From Isoetes taiwanensis (Eukaryota; Streptophyta; Lycopodiopsida; Isoetales; Isoetaceae): DNA of 64,000 nucleotides. The stretch covers positions 7,124,438 through 7,188,437 of the forward strand of contig JAJEKV010000040.1 of assembly GCA_021234155.1 (NCBI GenBank). The letters are read 5' to 3'. The notes under the pieces are model-generated. The model did not search any database and was not told where the DNA came from. It saw nothing but the letters and a program-made list of their open reading frames with translations. Each line of letters starts with the position of its first letter. Position 1 is the first letter of the stretch. The translations under genes were made by a program, and so were the position numbers. Below are positions 46,401-56,958 of this stretch, piece after piece.

Positions 46401-47954
46401 AGAGTAATGCAGTACCTTGTTCTATAGGTGCATTCCATCATGTTGATAAGGACATCTTCAGAGAACAATAATAATGTATATGTTGGACATGGGTCTAAAT
46501 CCACTAATTTGCGAATGACATCTAATATTTCATGCATATGCAACCTGCAAGTAAAGAAGCATGAGATGAAGGTTGCATGCTTTCCACAGACCATATATTC
46601 AGTGCACTACTTCAATGAATAGCAAATACAAGAATAACGAATAGATAACCTTTTTATTGACATGTTTACACTAGATCAAAGTTCCATTCAAGTAAATTAT
46701 TTTATGGAAAGGGAGAATATACTAAATATAAAAATGCATAAAACAATCTATTTGAGAAGCTGGACACATGACGCAAGTCAATGTGCTATTCTATTCTTTA
46801 AAACCTCGTATGAAAAATAAAAGTTTGTGCAATGCCGGTTAGTGCATAATTTCTATTAATGCATGTGGAACAAAGGAAAACAATCAACCTTACCTATGTT
46901 AAGGGTGTATGCTTTGAGACACTAGTAAGGCAGTCTATCACTGATTTAGAGAAGGTATGCTCTGGGATGATCATTTTTACTGCAAGAAAACCCTTGGATA
47001 GTGAGAAAATGTACTATGCGGATACTACAGAATTAGATAAACTCTGAAAGCATGAATAAACTGATACTCAATACCCACAATCATATAGGCCTTTTAAAAC
47101 GCGTAAGAGTAAACTTAAGAGTTGCAGTACCATCCTACATAGACTTGGGCCTTGGTACATTTCTCTGAAATTTGCTCATAGACATTAAGCATTTACCATG
47201 CTGGATTCATATGAGACCATATCATGACCACATCTCAACACATAAAGAAAAAAAAAAAAACAATTCAGACCTGGATGATGGACCCAGTAGCTAGAGAATA
47301 TGCTTGTCGTGAAAAACTGGACCTGCATTTGGAACAAACTTGTTATTTATGCATCTGGATGTAGTAACTTAAATAGCTCAAAATATCTGCAATTAAAAAT
47401 GTTTGCCTGTAGTAAAATTTTGAAAACAAAACAAAACAGAACAATGAGAAGCAAAAGGAGCAACAGCTCTGCTCCAAGTCAGCACGATTGATTGATGCAG
47501 TCTAAACTGATATGCTCCAATCAAATACAAATGTTGAAAGTAATCTTGGAGCTTCTGAAAAAGGCTACAGAAAATGAACTCAGATTCAATTGATAAAAAA
47601 ATAGTCCCAAAATAAAAACTTTCCAATATCCTGCATGCAACATACAGGAATGGCTTGTAAAAATGCAATGTTTGGCCTATTCTGTAGCTAAGCGGTAGTT
47701 TCATATCTTCCATTGTAAACAATCCCAATATTTATAGTGTAGTACCTGCTCTAAAAATCCGTGATTATGACCCTGTAATTTTAACACACTATGAATCCTG
47801 TAATTACAACCCTGCGGTTTAAAAACCCTGTGATTAGATCTGTAAAAGGCTTAGGTGGGTCTTACCTGCTTCAACGATTCCTCTAACATGTTGTTCATGC
47901 GATTTGCAAGATTCTACTTGCGAGAGCAATCTACTACTAACGATTGGTTCATAC
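43449..47954 (-). CDS. Candidate multi-exon gene, unidentified product
   Basis: Five minus-strand blocks have good splice borders and protein-like content: 47866-47954 (YEPIVSSRLLSQVES, HEQHVRGIVEA), 46894-46979 (MIIPEHTFSKSVIDCLTSVS), 46416-46544 (HEILDVIRKLVDLDP, LLFSEDVLINMME), 43818-43869 (IWMTLIERMQDGEKSFK) and 43449-43537 (KLGRHEEVAESYRCVLFSN). The last three join in phase (2, 0) into one open frame. The first two also join in phase, but the second ends in an in-frame TAG just before GTAAGG, and its phase does not fit the third, so at least one exon is missed or the gene is damaged. The last block has a TPR-like helix (GRHEEVAESY). I do not recognise the family. The exon model comes from reading alone. 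Confidence 0.35.
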
Positions 47955-50701
47955 CTCGGTCTTTTGCAAAGCCCCAAAAGTAATAGTAAGCAGAAGAACA
48001 TCCCCTGCCATATCCAAAGTAACGGCAGCCATGCTGCATTGCCCACTTCTCACCTGCCAAATAGGGGAAAAAGATAATGCCAGAAACCAACAAATAGTAT
48101 GTAGCGAACAGGAAGAATGAAAAACTGAATGGAACATCCTCCTCCTTCAGACTCGTCCTGAACAAATTTGAAGCGGTCCTGCAATCTGCTAGAGATCCTT
48201 GAAAAATGTAGCCTCTACTACTGGACATCACTCCATTGCTAACCAAACAAAAATTGTTCGAAAAACTTCCGGCAACCCCACATCTCGGATTAAACTCCAT
48301 TAATATAATCATGGAATCCCTATGTAAATGTATGCCCGAGAAAAGTCTGAGATGCAGAGGCCATAAGCAAGTCCGGCAATGAGCGTGCTTAGCCAAAATA
48401 ATTTGAACTACAAAAATGAGAGGAAGAGCAATGCATAACAAAAAAAAAGTCTCGCAAGGGGAAAGGGAACGCTGCATGCGGCGTTACTTGCGGCGTTCCC
48501 CACACAGAAACCAACAGAATCCCATTTTAAAAGATAAGATGAGCATGCTATATCCTACCACTTTTGAAACATGTCAAAGTACCTAGAACTAGATACTTCT
48601 GGATCGAGTATTGTTCCCTTGTTCTTTTCATCAAACCAATTCAAAAATTCAAAATAGAAGTCAAAAGCATGTCAATATTCAAGGTTAAGATAGAGACAAT
48701 ATTATTAGGGGACAAAATAAATGCATCCAATTTAAGGATTATTAGTCATTGAGACATTATACAAGTACCGGTACCCAGTGTTTCAATAATTTTTTGACCC
48801 TTTATTAGCATAGCATGTTTATGCCCAAATGGCAAAATCACGTTTTAACAATCATCAAAGAGCTTGAAACTACAAATTTAAGAAGTTATAAGCTTCTACC
48901 TCTGTCATGACATGAAACATAAAACGTAACATGTATAATAAAATTTATTAACTGAAAACATATAAATAAGTTTGAGAGTTCCATTCCCTTTTGATTCATA
49001 TACTATTTGACGATTTTCCTTTTTCTTCTGCAAGAGAAAACATCATATTCGATTTTAAGCTTAGATCATCAGATATAAGAACTAATGAAGCATTACTTTC
49101 ATTAAGCCAAAAGTTAAAAAGAACTAGTAAATGTGTGCCCTGCGTTGTCGGGCTAATGTCTTGGCTTGTTTTTTTTTACTTGGCCTTTAACGTCCATTTG
49201 TGCAACTTCCGACAACACTATATGTTGATGCTTGCAGGAACGGACATGGTTTAGTTTTGTAATTGTAGTGACCTCAACATGATCCTATATATAGGTGTAC
49301 TTCAAGGAGGCAAAAATCTCCTCCCGAGCAACAATAAGTTCCCCAAATAATCTTCACATGGCATCGCCATAGACTGTTCTATCCAATGCTGCATAAATAT
49401 GTTCATGTACTATTGAAGCTTCACCCATATAATCATGCTAGTCTCTATTGTCAACTTTGCCGGCTCGAATTGCTTTAGAATATTGGAAGTTGATGTCATC
49501 TATGTTTATTGGTATCTTGAATCTTGAATATGTAGTGCGCCCGCCCTTGCCTTGGTTGAGCATTGGTCACCATGTGCAAGGGTCTTATGGGAGTGTGATA
49601 TTTTGCTCAGGCATTGCTCGAGCTATCCTCGGGCTAGAGGTGTAAGGGTTTTAACAAAAAGTTTATTTTGTTTTTGCAATATTTATTCATATGAGGCCAA
49701 GTTGACTTCATTGCACTGGCATTTAGAAAGTACATAGAGCAAATCCTTTTACACTTTAGTAGTTCAACAAACACTAAATACCTAAAATTATAATACAATC
49801 CAAAAATAATTTGCCACCTTGATTTCACAACCATTCACAACTATTGCTACCATTTGAAGTGTATGAGAAATGAATGCTCTCACTAAACATCCCGATTTAG
49901 CACAAACAAACATGCTAACATAGAAACCACCTCTCAAGAAACCTTCAACATTTCAAGTGTTGCAAGAGATGGCTCAATTGGAAGTTTGGCTTCCCCAAAA
50001 TATCATGTTGGCAAGGGAGATGTTATTAAGATGTTACTGTGTTTGCTCATGTGTATGGATATTTGGTATAGGAATAAGTTTGAGCTGTATATATAACGAT
50101 AATTGTATTTTCTAGCATGTACACAACAATAATTGTATTTTCTAGCATATACTTGAGATATGCCACAAACACATAAGCGAGCTAGCAACGCAAAAAGAAT
50201 CTTGGCATAACAAATCATCATGTAGTCCGTCAATTAAAGCAACTAATTGGTGGGTTTCAATAGTTCCATCAGCATCTTAAAACTTAACACTAGTATTTGC
50301 GTACCAGAAACGAGAGCTACAATTACTTATGACGCATGCTTTATATTTGAGCAACAAAACACAACATTAACACAACAAAGCACAGCATGATTTTCTAAAT
50401 GAAGCTAGTGTATAGGGGAGGGTCGCCATCGACGGCGCCGGTCCTATTTGCGGACGCAAGGCAGAATTCATACGAGTTTTAAAACGGCGGAGAAAAATTT
50501 GTAGGGTTGCTATTGAAGGCTCCAACAAGTGACTCTGAGAGGGAGCTCCGCCATAGCCGATAAAAAGTGACTTCTGAGAGGGCTCCGCCATAGCCGATAA
50601 TAAAAGCTTGAAGAGTCGCTATAGCCGGTAAGGAGTTCTTGGCGGGATCATTCGTTACGAGGGCACGGGTAGGCATATATTTGTAGTTGATATGCAAGAA
50701 A
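47955..50701. other. No supported gene
   Basis: A 187-codon open frame on the minus strand (47,914-48,477) is hydrophobic and overlaps the candidate exon at 47,866-47,954. It has no homology I recognise and may be intronic or 5' UTR sequence of that gene. The rest is AT-rich. At 50,527-50,600 a 37-bp unit (CTCCGCCATAGCCGATAA) is duplicated. Confidence 0.35.
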
Positions 50702-51022
50702 TTAATGCTTGTAAAACTCTGGAGTCTGAGATGTTTGGGGTCCTCTAATACCGTTCTTTTGAACATACACTCCTGAATATGCACCGTCTGAAGTAACTGA
50801 ACCAAGTGAAGCGTTCTTTACTTCCTCCCATTGCAACTGACTAGATTGACTATATTTACTATCTGCTAAACCAGCTTTTTCACTTATTAGCAAAGCTGAT
50901 TTTGAGGTTAATTCGGACCATGACATGCATCCACATTTACGAATGTCTTGAGACGATTGATGTCTTGGTAAGTTTCGAGAATGCTTATTGTCAAAAACAT
51001 GCAGAGCTCGAAGAAAAGACAT
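50702..51022 (-). other. 106-codon open frame, unknown
   Basis: The frame starts MSFLRALHVFDNKHS and ends GPQTSQTPEFYKH. It has balanced composition (Ser-rich, no low-complexity run) and is preceded on the minus strand by a pyrimidine-rich stretch, so it could be a terminal exon. No domain is recognised and nothing else supports it. Confidence 0.2.
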
Positions 51023-51689
51023 AAAGACTTCATAGGAAAAGCGAGAAAAAATTATGAGTTAAGTTGCTTACTTCATTCAATGCACTCGAATCAGAGGGCC
51101 CGAGAGCGGTGAATGGCTGATTCAAATGAAGTTATAGTACATAGTTAAGGGAAGAATCAAATTCCCTATATCCCCAAGGGTTTTAGAGCCACATAATCAT
51201 TACATTCAAGCCAAATCCATTCCTCGAATAAATCTACACACGGTGAGATTAATCTTTGTTTTGACAAATTTTAATCTTTAATCTTAATCCTGTGCTATCG
51301 CTATCGATCGTGTTTTTCAGATTTGAATTGTTATAGCCTCCATTAGGTGTATCTTTAAGATGTTGTCATGTTGGACGGGCATTAATGGGCCCGGGTTCAT
51401 AATTGAAAATCCTTTATTTCATGACAAAAGCTCCTAGTTGTGCCAATGCCTCTTCAGCTCCTTATGCACTGGATAGCATAATTGTACATCGATTTGCTCG
51501 ATCTTGTTGTCCTCGTAATGAAGATAGTAACACTCAATAACTAGCATATTACATCGGTGTTCTCTTTGGAATGTGGGGGCAATAAGTCATTGCAAACCTG
51601 ATCAGCTTGAGCATCTTCGTACAATGTCCTCAAATCTAGTTTTTGAACTTTTGATAAACTTGGCGTCTCTTTTAGAGGCACAATAAGGG

Positions 51690-52035
51690 TTTGGGCTTCC
51701 CTTTGGGATCTTTGCGGCATGGACGGAATGATTGCAAGGTTTGCTAGAAATGAATTATCCCTTGAAGCATTAATTTTGCTTTGAGCAGATGAAAAAGATG
51801 CAAAAAAAGGCTGATCTTTATCACGTTAGTTTGCAGTTTGAAAGTTTGTGCCAGCATGGGAGCAGTTATAAAGGGTCGAGAGATACATACTGGAATTGCT
51901 CATGAAGGCCCTAAAACAGAACCTGCAATTGAATATGGAATGTTAGTTCAGAGCCAGATCATTGATAGTGGCCTTGAGTTAGACCCCTTGTTGGTAACTC
52001 CCTTGTTGATATATTCTCTGAACATGGTACTTTGA
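51690..52035 (+). pseudogene. PPR gene fragment
   Basis: Plus-strand pieces read MIARFARNELSLEALIL near 51,730, then LKVCASMGAVIKGREIHTGI near 51,840, and SQIIDSGLELDPLLVTPLL near 51,955. These are consecutive PPR-motif segments (E-A-L-x-L-F, L-K-A-C-A-S, G-R-E-I-H) of the plant PLS type. Frame changes and the stop at 52,035 interrupt the series. It is a relic without a visible parent gene nearby. Confidence 0.65.
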
Positions 52036-52512
52036 GGAGGCACAAAATATATTTAATAGACTGCAAAATTAAGATATTTGTGTTGGACTGCACTGATTGT
52101 AGCATTCTTTCTACATGTAGCCATGCTGGCTTTGTTGATGAAGGTTGTTGTTACTTCATTGTTGTTTTGATAACTGTTAAACATTATTGTCAAATTCAAG
52201 ATTGTTGCTAAGAGATATTTATCAAGTTTATTTAAAAAAAAATATTGCTTGTCCTTCAACTTTCTTCGTGGCCTATCATGGCAGCCTTCAATGGGCACCC
52301 TGGTATCCTAGGGGGCTGCCACCTCAGCCCTGGTGGTACCAGTACCCCCACCACTTTGACACCTTATAACTTGAGGTGGCATTGCTGGATTGGCAAGCGA
52401 TTTACTTTTCTATATAGGCAATCTTGTTGGGCATGATGCCATTTCATATGCATAGCCATTGAAATCCTAACGTGATTGCAATTCTAATTTTACGCTTAAG
52501 TGTGCAGCCAAT

Positions 52513-52778
52513 GGACACCCTCCCCTACACGTAAAAGACGGTTGTCCCACATTCAGCCGTCTTATCCAATAGATGTGTGACACGTGTCCAATAGATGTGT
52601 GACACATGTCCTCCTTTCAAAAACCGACGTTCTGTTGCTTTTACTCACTCTTTCTGTTTTTTTACTTGTCGTTCCGTTGTTTTTGCCCAATGGAGGTACA
52701 CGTGGCAACATCGAAGTGGTCCAAGGGCAATTGTCGTTCCGTTGTTTTTGCCCAATGCAGGTATAGGGGAGGGTGCCC
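52513..52778. mobile_element. MITE-like element with 15-bp terminal inverted repeats
   Basis: The left end GGACACCCTCCCCTA (52,513-52,527) is inverted at the right end as TAGGGGAGGGTGCCC (52,764-52,778), giving a 266-bp non-coding element. A third end copy, GGGCACCCTCCCCTA, starts at 53,214, followed by CGTGGCAACATCGGAGTGG, which also occurs inside the first element (near 52,700). A related TAGGGGAGGGT is at about 50,415. I see no clear target duplication. Confidence 0.6.
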
Positions 52779-52784
52779 CTCTTC

Positions 52785-52905
52785 CACCCACTCCCCTTCA
52801 ATGGCCCACTTTTTGCCCTTTAATGGCCCACTTTTTACCCTTTAATAGCCCACCTTAACCCTTTAATAGCCCATTTTTGCCCTACAATAGCCCACCTTAA
52901 AACAT
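52785..52905. repeat. 21-bp minisatellite
   Basis: About five diverged copies of a unit like TTTAATGGCCCACTTTTTGCC. A related GGTCCATTGAAGG motif recurs near 52,980-53,030. Confidence 0.75.
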
Positions 52906-53656
52906 ACTAAAAATTGAACTAAATGCATGGTCTATTAATGGGCACTTGTGGGCCAATGAAGATCAAGTGTGAGCATTTGGTGGTCCATTGAAGGTCTTTT
53001 AGTGGTCCATTGAAGGGCATTTGGTGGTCTATTGGGGTCAAAATAAGGATAGGGCTCAAAATCTTCATAGCGAGCTTTCGATTCGTCGAAACAAATCGTG
53101 TTTAGTACCAATTGAAAACAAATTTGAAATTTTATTGTGTTATATCAAAATAAGTGATTAAAAAAAATTAAACCCATCATAATATAATTTTTATCCTTAA
53201 GTGGGCGCTTTATGGGCACCCTCCCCTACGTGGCAACATCGGAGTGGTCCAAGGACAAAGGCCTTTCCCTTATCCAGAAAGGGGCCCATGTGAGATTTAA
53301 TATCATTGGCTCTTTCAAACTCGGAACTCACAAGAAACAGCGTTGGGTTCTAGAGATTTATTCTAGTACAAGGCTTGTCATTATCCATCCAATATCAATT
53401 TCTTAGAAGAACGAACTAATTGAATTTCTTAGAAGAACGAACTAATTGATTGGTGCGTAACGGGAAAAACACACGAGCTAGCTTGGCAAACATACTAGCC
53501 AGGCCAATTGGGCGAAATTTGAATAAAAATACCTTTCAAAGCAAGCATACAGAAACACTCGGAAATACAAAGCAGCAGCAACTAGAATTTTATTCCATAA
53601 TAAGCAAGTCCGTGAGAATACATTGGAAAACAGAAATGCAGGATGAAGAGAAAGGG

Positions 53657-54033
53657 CTAGAAAGCAGAGGGAGAATGATGAGTTTGGGACATGGGGGATA
53701 CAGTGTGGGCAGTTTGGGCAGTCTGGGCAGCATTTTCTGCCTCCTTTTCATGCCTCTTGCGCTCAGCGTCTGCCTCCTTCATATGTTTAACTTGGTGGGC
53801 TTCTTCCTTCTCAGCCTTATCATGGGCAGTCGCCTTTTGCACCTACACACAGCAAAAAAAACCACTTCAAAATATGCACTCAAACAGACCGCTTCTATAA
53901 CAAATCAAAAACAAAAAAAAAAAACCTTTTCGGTGGCAGATGCCTTTGCTTTATCCATCTTCTCGCCCACGGCTGCCCCGGCATCGCTCACCTTCTCCTT
54001 CACCGTTGCAGCGGCATGCTTTGCGCTCTCCAT
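53657..54033 (-). CDS. Late embryogenesis abundant protein, LEA_1 (group 4) family
   Basis: Exons 53926-54033 and 53657-53842 join in phase 0 across an 83-bp intron (AAAAG|GTTTTT ... TGTGTAG) to encode 97 residues. The first exon reads MESAKHAAATVKEKVSDAG, and the rest is hydrophilic and Lys/Glu/Ala-rich. The signature TAHDKAEKEEAHQVKHMKEA matches the family block K-x-TAHDP-x-x-K-E-M-A and the following KxEAxxxKxE helix. These small unstructured proteins protect membranes and enzymes during drying, in seeds, spores or stressed tissue. An alternative upstream ATG (54,107-54,109, MATTCKKL) is out of frame through the A8 run and is not used here. The length is normal for the family. Confidence 0.85.
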
Positions 54034-54090
54034 CTTTTTTTTCAAATTTTGCCCTTTCCTTGTATATATTGTCCAGTTGGAGCGGGAGCT

Positions 54091-54165
54091 TCTTACACGT
54101 GGTCGCCATGCATGCAGGAATAATCACGGTAATCGTGTTTAGGCATGCATAATTCATTTATATGG
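54091..54165 (-). promoter_or_regulatory. LEA upstream elements: ABRE-like, RY and TATA motifs
   Basis: Upstream of the LEA start are CACGTGG at 54,096-54,102 (ABRE/G-box core), CATGCATG at 54,108-54,115 and GCATGCAT at 54,143-54,150 (RY motifs bound by ABI3-type B3 factors), and TATAAAT (minus strand) at 54,156-54,162. This set is usual for ABA- and maturation-regulated LEA genes. If that TATA box is used, the other motifs would lie in the 5' UTR. Confidence 0.5.
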
Positions 54166-54274
54166 CGACGACGAAATTGTCTATCCTTGGGAAGTCGGTT
54201 GGTGCACCAGACAAAACTCCTGCATTGAGGAGAGGAGCGCCCAACACCTTTGGCATGCACTGCACTATGTGGTC
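54166..54274 (-). mobile_element. LINE fragment, left half of an interrupted copy
   Basis: GAGGAGAGGAGCGCCCAACA, CCTTTGGCATGCACT and the following bases match 63,229-63,275, where the LINE is uninterrupted. Here the match breaks at 54,274 and resumes at 55,805. Confidence 0.7.
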
Positions 54275-55804
54275 CATAGTTGGGCCGACCCACCGACCTA
54301 GCCGACCTGCCGACCTAGGTGGGACAAAGCCGACCTAGGTGGGAATTTTTCGCCGACCTACCGACCTATTTTGCCAAAATGCAAGTTCTTGTATTCCTGC
54401 AAATAATGCATAGACAACATGCAATACATCTTAAATTCCAAATAGATAGTTGATATGGACACGATTACACTTCAAAACAGTCGATTTATGCTATTAATCT
54501 TTGGGGAAAGCCATCTAGAAGAAACAAAGAAGCATCTAAATTGAGCTACTAGAAAGGTATATGCTGCATGAATTATCAATTCTATCAACCTGCCATATGT
54601 TGCAGTAATGAAATCTCCATCTTGGCTTGAAAACCTAATGAAATCTATACATCATTGAATGGAGTATATTAACATAAATCATATGCAACTTACAACTCAG
54701 TTTAGTCTCTTTGTCCTTATTTGATCTCGAAAGTTTATCTGAAATGTTAAAGAAAAATGAATAGAACGAAAGTTTTGCTGGATCTCAATGCATTGTGATT
54801 GTGAGGTGGCTAAGAGAAACATCGGGCAGATCTTAAATTCTTCACTGAGTGCTTTTTCAATTCATAAATTTTACAGGAACATTAGAGCTGCAGTTTACCA
54901 CATTGTTAGTATTTACAGTTAAGACTTTCTTTTTCTCAGCTGTGGCAGCCAAAATTGTGGATGCCCTGAACTGCTTCTTGCTCCTATATCCCTTCTGCAC
55001 CTTATCAGCAGAGATTTTCTTAGAATATGAGAAGTGTGAATGGGCTTCTGAATTTGGGAGAAGAGGAGGGTGGTGAAAGAGCGGGCAAGATCCGGAGAGG
55101 GGGAAAATGGGTAGATTGTTAACTCTGATAATTTATATATTGGATTCTTTGCTGGTACAGGAGGAAGAATAGAATTGCATAAACTACTTTCATGGGCTTT
55201 CAATATAATAAAGGAATTTCGATAGGGTTCTGATACTTTCGAAGAGAAACATAAGGGAACTAAGTACCAGAGAGGTCGATGCCTTGCTGAACTAGTCGAT
55301 GCTTTCTGTTTGACGATACTGTTGGTCGACACTACCTGGTCAAGAGAAGTTGGTCGATGCTCTGCTCTGCTTCTTTGATAGCTGGTGCAAGCTCTGATCT
55401 TCACTACAGCAGGGGATAAGAGGGCATAAGAAAGATTGAAGAATGTACATAAGAAAGAAAACTACCGGCAAAGAACTAGCAGAGTATTCTTAACTCTATC
55501 CAAATTTTAGAAATAAAAAAAATCATGGAAGAAAGCTTACCTGATGACGATTCAGCAAAATTTAGGCCATCCGTCCACTAAAACAGAGAGTTACGAGACT
55601 CAGGAAAGGATTTGGCAGCGCCATTTTGCGCCAAAATTCTCTGTTTCGGCATTCTTGGCGCCTACGAGATGCAACACTAAAAAGGGGAGAGAAAAAAAAA
55701 ATTGGTCATTTTGACCCAAACGACCCACGGTCGGATTAGTCCGACTCCGACCTAGGTCGGAATAGCTCGGAAATTAGGGCCGACCTAGGTCGGCCCCAAC
55801 TATG
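54275..55804. mobile_element. Non-autonomous hAT-like DNA transposon, 1,530 bp
   Basis: Both ends carry the inverted repeat CATAGTTGGG (54,275-54,284 and, inverted, 55,795-55,804). Just inside are many subterminal CCGACCTA/TAGGTCGG motifs, including the palindrome CCGACCTAGGTCGG at the right end. The element interrupts a LINE sequence seen intact at 63.2 kb, so the empty site is known: TGTGGTGCC. Flanks are TGTGGTC on the left and TGTGGTTC on the right, a 7-8 bp target duplication, which fits the hAT superfamily. It has no transposase. The minus frame at 54,919-55,404 is unidentified. Confidence 0.75.
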
Positions 55805-55860
55805 TGTGGTTCCACAATGTGCTTCTACATAAGCATGGTTCCCCATCTTATTCCATATGC
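55805..55860 (-). mobile_element. LINE fragment, right half of the interrupted copy
   Basis: TTCCACAATGTGCTTCTACA then TAAGCATGGT continues the match to 63,277-63,303, after the hAT-like insertion. The left half is at 54,166-54,274. Confidence 0.75.
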
Positions 55861-56958
55861 CAGTACTTTATATTTTATATAATTAATGATGATGGTTTTC
55901 ATTTAAGGAAAGGGAAAAGCCATTGTAGGAGTCATTTCCATTGAGAGAAAATTTTGGTTGAAATGTTTTGGCAACCACAAGTGACCTGGCGGGCAGCAAA
56001 CAAAAAAAAGGGCGCTTAAAATTTGGCCTCGATTTCTCTTTCCGGCAAGTTTTTGATAGGGTCTTCATTGGCAGCGCCACTTAACCTGGGAAAGCATTGC
56101 TTAGCAGGGAAATGCAGACACAACTGGGGATCGACTGGAGGTTTCACGATGCAAGAACCACCTCCTTGGGGGCAAAATTTCACGCCTCCTTTTCTTTCTG
56201 TTAGGCTGGTTTTGTTTAGGATGAGGTTTGGAATTATCTCCACCTCTTAGCATTTCATTTAATATCTTTCTCTTTAGCAGGGTTGCCTAACCCGAGGTGC
56301 ACACTTCGCTGCAATTCTAGCTATGCCACATGTCTTGCCACGTCAACAAAAATTAAACTAAGCCATGGGATCTGTTAATATTGAGATCGACGGTCCAGTA
56401 AATTCTAAAATCTCTGAAAAAATCTACTTCCTCTCCTTGGACTCTTGCAGGAACCCCAACTGAACCGATATACAAAGCCTATTTACTCCATAAGATATAC
56501 AAACTCTGTTCCGGCATCTGGCAATATCTCCGGCAGAGGTACACTCACAAACCCTACTAGCTGCAGAGATGACGAACATAATTTCTAATGTTGCAGCATA
56601 TGTGGAGCTACCGATAGATTAAGCTTCATCTCCAGGTTTAGCAATTCCGTCATTCTAATTATGAAGCAGAACCAAACACACAAGGCAGGATCAAACACAC
56701 TGATTTCAAAGAGAATACAAGGATAAGTTTGCTTGTAATATTAATGGCTTTTGGGCTTTTGGAATGCACATGGTTTCTATTCATAGTAAAAGGCTATTTC
56801 ACAATGTCAGGATATGGTTTCACATAGAAAATATTTTTCTTAATGTTGTCAAGCGAAACTAGAACATAACGTTAAGAACTTTAGGAAACATTTTATTGCT
56901 TGGTCTTACTGTTTCAATTGGCTGATTATATGCTATGATTATAACAAGCTTTTATCAG
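55861..56958. other. Region upstream of the first visible IBR3-like exon
   Basis: Earlier exons of the IBR3-like gene should lie to the left, but I could not find its N-terminal motifs here. Two overlapping open frames at 56,016-56,250 lack a recognisable domain. Confidence 0.35.

Noticed and set aside
47914-48477. 187-codon minus frame with hydrophobic start as a membrane protein gene
   Set aside because: No homology, odd composition, and it overlaps a better-supported candidate exon.
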